From Clostridia bacterium (GTDB taxonomy: Bacteria; Bacillota; Clostridia; DUPQ01), in contig JAQVAJ010000032.1 in assembly GCA_028690885.1 (NCBI GenBank), positions 1 to 9,486 on the forward strand: a DNA stretch of 9,486 nt, given 5' to 3'. The translations under genes and the position numbers were made by a program. How positions within the stretch are numbered: position 1 is the stretch's first letter; the number at the start of each line of letters is the position of its first letter. Shown here one piece after another: positions 1 through 6,270 of this stretch. The notes under the pieces are model-generated. The model saw nothing but the letters and a program-made list of their open reading frames with translations. It was not told the DNA's origin and searched no databases.

Positions 1-664
1 CATGTATCTCCCAGCCTTTTCTAACCATATCCCAGTCAGCTTCATATCTGTCCATAGTTATGTTCATCCTGCCGCCGCCGCTTGCTATTTTTACATCAAA
101 GTTCAAAGAACGAAGGCTTTCAAGATACTCTTCAAATGGTTCAACATATTCCAAAGCAGATGTCTCTCCGACATCTCTTCCATCAAGCAATATATGTATG
201 CGTGCTTTCTTAACGCCTTCAGCTTTTGCCTGTTCAAGCATTGCCTTAAGGTGGGCTATGTTGGAATGTACATTACCGTCTGAAAATAACCCTATAAAAT
301 GCATAGCTGAGTTATTTTTTACACAGTTATCTTTAAGCTTAAGCCATGTTTCTCCGCTGAAAATGGTTTTCTTCTCTATCGCTTCAAAAACAAGCTTTGC
401 GCCTTGACTGTAAATCTGACCGGAACCTAACGCATTATGACCTACTTCGGAATTACCCATATCTTCATCGCTTGGAAGTCCTACTGCAACACCATGAGCT
501 TTTATAGCTGTGTTTGGATACTTATCCATCAGCATCTTAAGTGTAGGAGCATTTGCAGCTGCTACAGCGTTTCCTTCTTTATTATCCGATAAGCCTACTC
601 CGTCCATGACTATAAGCAGGAGCGGTCCTTGTATTTCTTTGAATTTTGAGCTTTTATTAAGCAT
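1..664 (-). CDS. gpmI: 2,3-bisphosphoglycerate-independent phosphoglycerate mutase, N-terminal part (runs off the window)
   Basis: Interconverts 3-phosphoglycerate and 2-phosphoglycerate in cytoplasmic glycolysis/gluconeogenesis, using Mn2+ and a phosphoserine intermediate. The frame runs from ATG (664-662) to the window edge without a stop, giving 221 residues of an expected 510-560. Visible landmarks are LIVMDGVGL near the N-terminus (metal-ligand Asp21), EGNAVAAANAPTL (about 30-42), the catalytic Ser72 in DMGNSEVGHNALGSG, HFIGLFSDGNVHSN, LLDGRDVGETSAL and ASGGGRMNITMDRYEADW. The GLPSDEDMGNSEVGHNALGSGQIYSQGAKLV-type segment is typical of the plant/trypanosomatid form of the enzyme rather than the Bacillus/E. 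coli form. The start is supported by GGAAG 8 nt upstream. The gene is divergent from the Fic gene and has its own promoter at 706-734. The family assignment is very secure; only the C-terminal half is missing from view. Confidence 0.96.
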   Translation of the reverse strand, partial: MLNKSSKFKEIQGPLLLIVMDGVGLSDNKEGNAVAAANAPTLKMLMDKYPNTAIKAHGVAVGLPSDEDMGNSEVGHNALGSGQIYSQGAKLVFEAIEKKTIFSGETWLKLKDNCVKNNSAMHFIGLFSDGNVHSNIAHLKAMLEQAKAEGVKKARIHILLDGRDVGETSALEYVEPFEEYLESLRSLNFDVKIASGGGRMNITMDRYEADWDMVRKGWEIH

Positions 665-705
665 TTCTATTACTTCCTTCCATAATATATATCTACTTCC
701 AACAA

Positions 706-734
706 ATTATATCATACCGTCATATGCCAATCAA
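706..734 (-). promoter_or_regulatory. Promoter of the phosphoglycerate mutase gene (extended -10)
   Basis: On the minus strand, -35 TTGATT (734-729) and -10 TATAAT (711-706) are separated by 17 nt. The TGA directly before the hexamer makes an extended -10. Transcription would start near 699, leaving a leader of about 35 nt before ATG at 664. The hexamers were read by eye, but fit, spacing and position are all good. Confidence 0.7.
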
Positions 735-782
735 TTTATACATTAAGTATGTTTAAATACATAGTCCATTTCTAAGAGAGCA

Positions 783-880
783 TATAGGGAATAAATGTGT
801 ATGAAATAAACTAAAAAGTTCCCTATATGTATTGCTTTATAGGGAACAATTATATATAATTTAAGTGCAATAGTTCCCTA
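783..880. repeat. Array of four TATAGGGAA(C)/GTTCCCTA boxes around the Fic promoter (putative operators)
   Basis: Four copies of one box alternate in orientation: TATAGGGAA (783-791), GTTCCCTATA (818-827), TATAGGGAAC (838-847) and GTTCCCTA (873-880). The middle two form a perfect 10-bp inverted repeat with a 10-nt spacer. Same-orientation copies are exactly 55 nt apart (783 to 838; 818 to 873), so a 'box, 27 nt, inverted box' unit occurs twice although the 27-nt interiors differ. Box 2 abuts the -35, box 3 fills the spacer between -35 and -10, and box 4 touches the AGGAG of the Fic gene. This placement fits repression by a dimeric or looping DNA-binding protein. The regulator is unknown; the repeats themselves are certain. 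Confidence 0.8.
832..860 (+). promoter_or_regulatory. Promoter of the Fic-domain gene
   Basis: TTGCTT (832-837) and TATAAT (855-860) are spaced by 17 nt. The -35 lies in the loop between the two perfect inverted boxes, and the box at 838-847 lies inside the spacer, so a protein bound there should exclude RNA polymerase. Transcription would start near 867, so the box at 873-880 would be in the short leader. It abuts the AGGAG (881-885), which is 7 nt before ATG 893. Confidence 0.72.
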
Positions 881-892
881 AGGAGAAAGTAA

Positions 893-1828
893 ATGGATAA
901 TAAGTTTAATATGATACAGGAAATACTACAGAAAAGAGCGGACTACAATGCCAGATTGAATTTACTGCCATATGATGGCTCACCGGAAATAAAAGAAATA
1001 AATGGGAAAAAATATATATATATTCGAAAGCGCATTGGCAGCAGATTAACTTCAAAATATGTTGATATATATTCTGATGAACTCTATCAGCTATTATTGA
1101 GAACTGTCAAAGAAGCGAGAGATCTGAAAAAAAATATTAGGCAAAGCGACAGTGAACTAGCTAATCTTGGATACATTGAAAAAGACTTATCTCCGAAAGT
1201 TATATTAAATTTAGATTTAGCAAGAGCAAATATGAAGTCAAATATATACGATCAAGCTGTTCTAGAAGGAGTATCAACAACTTTTCCTCAAACAGAAGAT
1301 ATTCTTGAAAATGGTATTGTAAATGGAGTAAGTGTTTCCGATGTACAAAAGATATTGAATTTAAAACATGCATGGGAATTCATATTAGATAAAGATGTTA
1401 TCAGTTATGATTCAAATTATCATATTCTAAGTCATATCGCAAAACTGGTTAATGAAGGATTTTATGATGATGGCGGAAGGACAAGAAATATACCTGTTAA
1501 AATAGGCGGCACATCATATATTCCTCCTATACCGCTAGAGACAATGATAACTGAGAATATAATTAGCATCATTCAAACTGATGAAGAGAATATTGATATT
1601 GCAATTAAATTATGTTTGTACTGTATGAAAACACAGATTTTTATAGATGGTAACAAAAGAGCTGCAGTTATATTCGCTAATCATTACTTAATATCAAAAG
1701 GTGAAGGTCTTATAGTTATTCCTGAGAAAGAAGTATCAGCATTCAAGCAAATATTGATTGCATATTATGAAGGAAAGAATAATAAAATACATGATTTTAT
1801 GAAGACAAAATGCTGGATAAAACTATAA
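893..1828 (+). CDS. Fic-domain protein with Gln in place of the catalytic His
   Basis: Fic proteins usually transfer AMP or another nucleotide part to a hydroxyl side chain of a target, using H-P-F-x-(D/E)-G-N-(G/K)-R. This 311-residue protein has the loop at 248-256 as QIFIDGNKR: the anion-binding GNKR is intact, but the general-base His is Gln248 and the Pro is Ile249. An IxG...PP flap (about 204-212) precedes the core. LEGVSTTF (124-131) resembles the Glu-Gly of an N-terminal inhibitory helix (class II), with Glu125 as the likely inhibitory residue. Residues about 30-85 are a separate beta-rich then helical, charged segment (GKKYIYIRKR, SDELYQLLL), perhaps a substrate- or nucleic-acid-binding module. 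The start is fixed by AGGAG 7 nt upstream. No antitoxin-like partner is adjacent. I recall similar TQxFIDGNKR Fic proteins in clostridia, so the change may mark a subfamily rather than decay. Activity (AMP transfer, removal, phosphotransfer, or none) cannot be told from sequence. Confidence 0.88.
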   Translation: MDNKFNMIQEILQKRADYNARLNLLPYDGSPEIKEINGKKYIYIRKRIGSRLTSKYVDIYSDELYQLLLRTVKEARDLKKNIRQSDSELANLGYIEKDLSPKVILNLDLARANMKSNIYDQAVLEGVSTTFPQTEDILENGIVNGVSVSDVQKILNLKHAWEFILDKDVISYDSNYHILSHIAKLVNEGFYDDGGRTRNIPVKIGGTSYIPPIPLETMITENIISIIQTDEENIDIAIKLCLYCMKTQIFIDGNKRAAVIFANHYLISKGEGLIVIPEKEVSAFKQILIAYYEGKNNKIHDFMKTKCWIKL

Positions 1829-1855
1829 TATAAAAAGTAATATATATTTAAAATT

Positions 1856-2011
1856 ATGCATAAAGAATGTAATATTATCAAAAGATATGTGAGGAATCCA
1901 TTACTGTGTGAAGATGCTTTTTCTAATGCACGGAAGAGAGGCCTAGTACATATGTTGTTCAAGGAAAATATAGGATGTAATATTGCAATTCTGATAATTT
2001 GTATTTTCTAA
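1856..2011 (+). CDS. Possible 51-residue ORF or gene remnant in the AT-rich gap
   Basis: An ATG (1856) opens a 51-codon frame ending at TAA 2009-2011. It has a charged N-terminal part (RNPLLCEDAFSNARKRGLVH) and a hydrophobic tail (IAILIICIF). There is no convincing ribosome binding site before the ATG, and I recognise no family. It may be chance, a remnant of a longer gene, or a small membrane peptide. It is listed because it is the only sizeable frame in an otherwise gene-free 329-nt stretch. Confidence 0.15.
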   Translation: MHKECNIIKRYVRNPLLCEDAFSNARKRGLVHMLFKENIGCNIAILIICIF

Positions 2012-2026
2012 AAAAAAGAAAATTTT
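2003..2026 (+). terminator. Weak AT-rich hairpin, possible terminator after the Fic gene
   Basis: ATTTTCT (2003-2009) and AGAAAAT (2017-2023) form a perfect 7-bp inverted repeat around an A7 loop, followed by a short T run. The stem has only one G-C pair, so it is a poor intrinsic terminator. It is nevertheless the only terminator-like structure between the Fic stop codon (1828) and the next promoter. Confidence 0.25.
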
Positions 2027-2030
2027 GTGA

Positions 2031-2071
2031 TGATAGTCATTATTTAATTCTATAGTGAATTGACTCTATCA
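2031..2071. repeat. Imperfect inverted repeat upstream of the transporter operon promoter
   Basis: TGATAGTCA (2031-2039) is mirrored by TGACTCTATCA (2061-2071), whose complement reads TGATAGAGTCA: the same sequence with a 2-nt insertion. It ends 15 nt before the predicted -35 at 2087, a reasonable place for an activator or upstream operator. The rest of the 1829-2157 gap is AT-rich and shows no RNA gene that I can recognise. Confidence 0.3.
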
Positions 2072-2086
2072 TATCTAATAATTAAC

Positions 2087-2115
2087 TTGAACAATCTAAT
2101 ATTTAGTGATATTAT
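2087..2115 (+). promoter_or_regulatory. Promoter of the secreted-protein/transporter operon
   Basis: TTGAAC (2087-2092) and TATTAT (2110-2115) are spaced by 17 nt. An overlapping TATACT (2113-2118) is an alternative -10. The leader would be about 35-40 nt and carries GGAGGT (2144-2149), a near-ideal ribosome binding site 8 nt before ATG 2158. I see no other clear promoter before the following transporter genes, so this probably drives all five. Confidence 0.6.
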
Positions 2116-2157
2116 ACTAACATATTACACAAATACATAATTCGGAGGTATTAGTTT

Positions 2158-2513
2158 ATGAAAAGTTACAAAGAATTGGTATATGCATAATAACCATTGC
2201 TATTGTTTTGGAGTTAGCAAGTATTGCATATGCTGCATGTTCGCATAACTCGTATTATTGGGATGTAAACCAAACAGTTTCATATGTATATAGTGGTCCA
2301 AATGCTTGCTTTGAAACAACTTATTGGGATATTGAATGCAAGATATGTGGTGAATGTTGGGAGACTGTAGTAGCAACTGCTATTGTTGCACATAACTGGT
2401 TCCGTGAAGATTTAGGGCATATACCAGGTCAACCTTTGCACAGATACAGAACTACATGTTCGCAGTGTGGGTACTCGGTAATTACTGAGGAATTCTGTCC
2501 ATTAACACATTGA
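2158..2513 (+). pseudogene. Secreted Cys/His-rich (zinc-ribbon-like) protein, frameshifted just after its start codon
   Basis: GGAGGT leads to ATG 2158, but that frame stops after 10 codons (TAA 2188-2190). Adding one A to the AAAA run (2161-2164) restores an open frame to 2513. The 118-residue product starts MKKLQRIGICIITIAIV, continues into a hydrophobic core and ends in an AYA-A signal peptidase site near residue 26. The mature part has eight Cys: C28, C51, C61, C64, C67 (CKICGEC), C101, C104 (CSQCG) and C114, plus several His (HNW, LGHIPGQPLHRY). This pattern resembles the zinc-ribbon-like secreted proteins of clostridia. Cys pairs could bind metal or form disulfides. Without the shift the only in-frame start is TTG 2208 inside the signal peptide, with no ribosome binding site. 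It heads the transporter operon, 57 nt before the next gene, and is a plausible client of it. The loss could be a real mutation, a strain variant or a sequencing error. Confidence 0.75.
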
Positions 2514-2570
2514 TTTACATTTTAAATTTGTTTATTAGCTCTAGTGTTCTGAAGAAAAAGAGGTTTTATA

Positions 2571-4289
2571 ATGGAAAAAAATAAAAAGACAAACAAAAAA
2601 ACTATATGGATTGTAATAGTTAGTATCATTATAATCGCTACTATTTCAGCTGTATTGATATTATTCAAAGACAATCTATTCAAACAGAAGGAAACCTTTG
2701 ATAATGATATAGTGATAAAAAGAATTGATGGTAACGATTCTTTAAAGATGCCATTCAAGTACTCAGAGATATTCTTAACAGCTGGTTCATATTTTGAAGA
2801 AGAGATATTAAACTTAAAAATATCTACTGTTAGTTTTGATATTAGTGAAGCAGGGATATCTTGGGGAGCAGTTGAGAATGTTCTAGTAAATACAGGAGAC
2901 AAAAATGCTTTAGATGACTTAGCGGGTATAAAGTACTGTAAAGGAATAACAGATATAAGTACTATAATATCAGATAAAAAAAGAAGTAGTGTAATATTTT
3001 ACGAAGGATATTCTGAAGAGCAGTATAACGATGGCAATGATTATGTAATAATACCCTCATCAATGAGTAAATATATAAACGAAGAGCTTTCTACTGATGA
3101 CAAAATACTGACCTTGAGACATTCTAACTATATGGGCATGTTCAAGATAATAGGCGAGTACACTACCAAAGATGAATATGACACATTATATGTTTCATAC
3201 GCAAATTTGGTAAATCTATTTGATGCAAGCAGTATTTATATGTCTGAATATGTTGATACATTGGAAATAGACATAAATGAGGAGAAAGACCTTACAAAAT
3301 TAATTGAGTATCTTGAAAGGTATTTTGCAGATGCAAATATGCTTGATCAGTATAAAGGTAAGACAAATATGTTTGATGATTTTTATCTGTATAAGTTTGT
3401 ACATTCAATAAATACAAATCCATCATCATCAGAGACACAAGTAGGGACTATAACGGAGCTAAATCCAAGCCAAAGCGAACAACCAGTAATAAACAATGAA
3501 AAGAATATATTAACAATTTCAAGGATTGACGGTGGCACAGATCTTAATATGTCACATATATACGCTGATATATTGATAAATGATTATATGACATATTCAC
3601 AGTACATAAACGATATAGTTATCAGCACAGAGGTGATAGGAGTTGATAGATACTCAATACCATTGTTCACTAATTATGAAATGTATGGTATTACAGTAGG
3701 GTGGAATGGAGTAAATTTTGATGATATTCAACCATTTGTTGATGTCATGTTTCATCAAGCTGTCACCAGCACAAGTGATATAATAAAAACAAAAAGCGAT
3801 TGTGAGATTAAATTCTATGGAGACTATACTGAAAAGGACCTTATCATGCCAAGAGAGGAAGATTGTAATGTCTTTGTAAAGGGATATGCTATAGTACCTG
3901 CAACATTTAATAATGCGTTTAACCAATTAAGTGTAGAAGAATCAAAGCTTTTGATTACTTACTATTCAGAGGAGTTACATGATGGTGGATTTCCTTTAAT
4001 ATATTCTGAATTTAAGCCCATTGGTGAATATGTAACTACAGACAAGTATGATACAATTTATTTAACATATGTAGGATATAACGATAAGTACATAATTGAA
4101 CCATACAAGAATGAATATATTGAATCCATTGTGATAGAGACAAAAAAAGATATGGATATTTCCCCTTTCATAGAATATCTGGAAAAGTATTTTGCACCTT
4201 CTGATAATGCTGAGAAGTATAAAGGGAAGAATAACGAATTAGGAATAGAATATGAATTTTGCTATACTATGACGGAAGGCATAAATTAA
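2571..4289 (+). CDS. Membrane-anchored extracellular protein of two related MacB-core-like halves
   Basis: A 572-residue protein with a Lys-rich cytoplasmic start, one transmembrane anchor (about 12-32) and an outside part built of two related halves (about 48-280 and 313-572). They are joined by a low-complexity S/T/Q/N/E linker (281-310). Paired segments show the duplication: IGEYTTKDEYDTLYVSY (194-210) with IGEYVTTDKYDTIYLTY (484-500), and LIEYLERYFADANMLDQYKGK (244-264) with FIEYLEKYFAPSDNAEKYKGK (533-553). The 'nIIGEY...D.iYvsY' pattern is like the end of the MacB periplasmic-core domain found outside FtsX-type permeases, but no permease helices follow. Start: AAGAGG 7 nt before ATG. It lies 28 nt upstream of the first permease start in the same operon. 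Likely role, by inference: an accessory that binds the substrate or docks on the permeases. No enzyme motif is visible. Confidence 0.7.
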   Translation: MEKNKKTNKKTIWIVIVSIIIIATISAVLILFKDNLFKQKETFDNDIVIKRIDGNDSLKMPFKYSEIFLTAGSYFEEEILNLKISTVSFDISEAGISWGAVENVLVNTGDKNALDDLAGIKYCKGITDISTIISDKKRSSVIFYEGYSEEQYNDGNDYVIIPSSMSKYINEELSTDDKILTLRHSNYMGMFKIIGEYTTKDEYDTLYVSYANLVNLFDASSIYMSEYVDTLEIDINEEKDLTKLIEYLERYFADANMLDQYKGKTNMFDDFYLYKFVHSINTNPSSSETQVGTITELNPSQSEQPVINNEKNILTISRIDGGTDLNMSHIYADILINDYMTYSQYINDIVISTEVIGVDRYSIPLFTNYEMYGITVGWNGVNFDDIQPFVDVMFHQAVTSTSDIIKTKSDCEIKFYGDYTEKDLIMPREEDCNVFVKGYAIVPATFNNAFNQLSVEESKLLITYYSEELHDGGFPLIYSEFKPIGEYVTTDKYDTIYLTYVGYNDKYIIEPYKNEYIESIVIETKKDMDISPFIEYLEKYFAPSDNAEKYKGKNNELGIEYEFCYTMTEGIN

Positions 4290-4317
4290 ACTGAGTACAA
4301 TGTGCAGAAGGAGATTT

Positions 4318-6270
4318 ATGGAGTATTCATTTAAATCGTTTTACAGGACTCCAGCAAGAAGCATTATATACATAATATTACTAGCCCTGACTGCTACATC
4401 CTTATGCACAAGCATAGCTATGTGGAGATATTCAGTTGAAAGCATTAAGGAAGTAAGAGACACTTTTACTACCATAGGGGTGCTGACTGAGCTGGAATTT
4501 ACGGAACAGAGCTATGTAAAATCAGATCCCCCTTTATATGATTATTCTATGCTTGCAGCAGTAAAAAAAAGAGCGATTGAATCAGCATATGCTGTATCTG
4601 CTGATATTCGTGAATATGTAATGGGGTATAACGAGAATATTTATGCAGATGTTAAGCATGGTACTGAGGTTGAGACATATCCTTATTGTATGTCCATTGT
4701 CACAGGAATATGTGAAAGTATAGAGTTTACTAGCAGTCTTAATTACAAAGCGATTTTAAGAATAGATTATAGCGACCTCAACATAATACCCCGCCACGTT
4801 AACAGATATGCAGAGCCACAGTTGATCAGGATAAATGGCATATATATAACAGGTGATAATAAAAGCCCATTCAAGGTCGGTGAAAAATATATGGTATATG
4901 CCATGTGTCTTTCATATGACACTGAATACGAATATATTAATGCCTATATAGATAAGTCGGTAAACGAGTCCTATAAATACGAAGAGATTGTAAAATATGA
5001 TTCTACTACAATGAAAGAAGAATTCGGAGAGTTTGGTGATAATAAAGTCTTCTATAAACTTAATAATCCATCTTTATATATGATGCAGAAGATTGATACA
5101 ACCGCTTATGCATTTATTGAAAATGAAAAAGGCTTATGGGCGGAGAGGGTTGAAAGATGCAGTATAACTCAACATTCTGCGGAGTTGATTCTGACAAGCT
5201 GGATAAACAGTATATACATGTTCAATACAAATGAAGCATACATTGTTGAAGGAAGGAATATTACAAACGAGGAATTTGAAAATGGAGTAAATGTATGTAT
5301 AGTCAGTAGTTCTTTTGCAGCGAATAACAAACTGAAAATTGGGGATAAACTTGCATTTAAAGTATATGAGCATGATTTTAGAATATTATCGAGCACAATT
5401 AGAAAGACAGACTCTGAACCGGGTGTAATGAGGTCACTTGAAGGAAAAGACAGGTTGGATGTCTGGTTATCAAAGGGATTTGATCCGATAAATGGCTTTT
5501 TTATAGAAATAGAATATGAGATTGTAGGAGCATATACACAAGAGAACAGAATAAACAGAAACGAATTTACTTTTACCAATAATGCGATTTTTGTTCCACA
5601 AAAATCCATAGAGGGAAACTTCAATACCCAGCCTACTGTACATACAATATCAAGATACACAGATGAGCTTATCAGAACTGAGCTAGTACGGACCAGCGTG
5701 CCGGGTTCATTCTCAGTTATTATTAAAAACGGTTATATAGATGCGTTTGAGAAGGAAATGGAAGAAGCGGGATATGGAGGGATTTTCTACTATTTTGATC
5801 AAGGTTATTCAAAAGTAAGTAAGATTCTGGATGAATATAGTGATATTTCGATGCTGATCGCTCTTATATCAATACTCGTATGGATAACAGTTGTTGCTGT
5901 TTTCGTAACTACATATATATCAAGAAGCAGACGTGATGTCGCAATAATGCGTTCTTTAGGCACTTCTAAATCAAAAACATATATATCACAGTTAGTTACT
6001 ATAATATTGATTGCATTGATTGCAGCTGTCATATGTTCAATAGCTGGAATTGCAGTATACAGCAAAATTACTGCCATGGCATTTGCGGATATTACGCAGG
6101 GAAGCAATACAGTTATGAGTCTGGAAAGTATAATTGACAGATCCAGAAACACAGTCATAATGGCAGCCATTATTCAATTTTTCATAACTGTGATGTCCTT
6201 TGCTGTAATATTGTTATTGCAGATAAAAAAGAATGTCATTATTCTGATGATGAAAGCGAAGAAGCAATGA
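4318..6270 (+). CDS. ABC transporter permease, MacB/FtsX type, with a large extracellular domain
   Basis: A 650-residue permease with an N-terminal helix (about 15-36), an outside domain of about 470 residues, and the C-terminal FtsX unit of three helices (about 510-536, 557-582, 613-636). The conserved loop RSRRDVAIMRSLGTSKSK (536-553), which couples to the ATPase, lies in that unit. The outside region contains MacB-core signatures (YIVEGRNITNEEFENGVNVC near 308-327; IFVPQKSI near 424). ATG 4318 is preferred to ATG 4300 because AAGGAG (4308-4313) lies 4 nt before it and overlaps the codons after 4300; the resulting MEYSFKSFYRTPARS start is also typical of the family. The family works by transmitting ATP-driven motion across the membrane (MacB, LolCDE) rather than by a classic channel. 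It probably pairs with the shorter permease that follows. The substrate is not evident. Confidence 0.88.
   Translation: MEYSFKSFYRTPARSIIYIILLALTATSLCTSIAMWRYSVESIKEVRDTFTTIGVLTELEFTEQSYVKSDPPLYDYSMLAAVKKRAIESAYAVSADIREYVMGYNENIYADVKHGTEVETYPYCMSIVTGICESIEFTSSLNYKAILRIDYSDLNIIPRHVNRYAEPQLIRINGIYITGDNKSPFKVGEKYMVYAMCLSYDTEYEYINAYIDKSVNESYKYEEIVKYDSTTMKEEFGEFGDNKVFYKLNNPSLYMMQKIDTTAYAFIENEKGLWAERVERCSITQHSAELILTSWINSIYMFNTNEAYIVEGRNITNEEFENGVNVCIVSSSFAANNKLKIGDKLAFKVYEHDFRILSSTIRKTDSEPGVMRSLEGKDRLDVWLSKGFDPINGFFIEIEYEIVGAYTQENRINRNEFTFTNNAIFVPQKSIEGNFNTQPTVHTISRYTDELIRTELVRTSVPGSFSVIIKNGYIDAFEKEMEEAGYGGIFYYFDQGYSKVSKILDEYSDISMLIALISILVWITVVAVFVTTYISRSRRDVAIMRSLGTSKSKTYISQLVTIILIALIAAVICSIAGIAVYSKITAMAFADITQGSNTVMSLESIIDRSRNTVIMAAIIQFFITVMSFAVILLLQIKKNVIILMMKAKKQ

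Noticed and set aside
2..746. Plus-strand open frames at 2-283, 60-407 and 510-746
   Set aside because: The first two lie wholly opposite the clearly coding phosphoglycerate mutase gene. The third covers its N-terminal part and promoter. None has a family-like sequence or ribosome binding site.
1765..1962. Minus-strand 65-residue frame over the Fic gene end
   Set aside because: It overlaps the Fic C-terminus and AT-rich spacer, has a Leu/Ile/Phe-rich low-complexity composition, and no ribosome binding site was seen.
2158..2190. A 10-codon leader peptide starting at the strong ribosome binding site
   Set aside because: No attenuator or regulatory codon run is visible. A one-base shift explains the region better, because it recreates a full signal peptide.
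2522..2902. Minus-strand 126-residue frame
   Set aside because: It is the antisense of the N-terminus and anchor of the 572-residue protein, whose start and ribosome binding site are well supported.
5169..5660. Minus-strand 163-residue frame and other frames opposite the permeases and ATPase (5134-5373, 5805-6170, 6239-6532, 7848-8102)
   Set aside because: All lie opposite well-identified MacB/FtsX or ATPase coding sequence and resemble no family.
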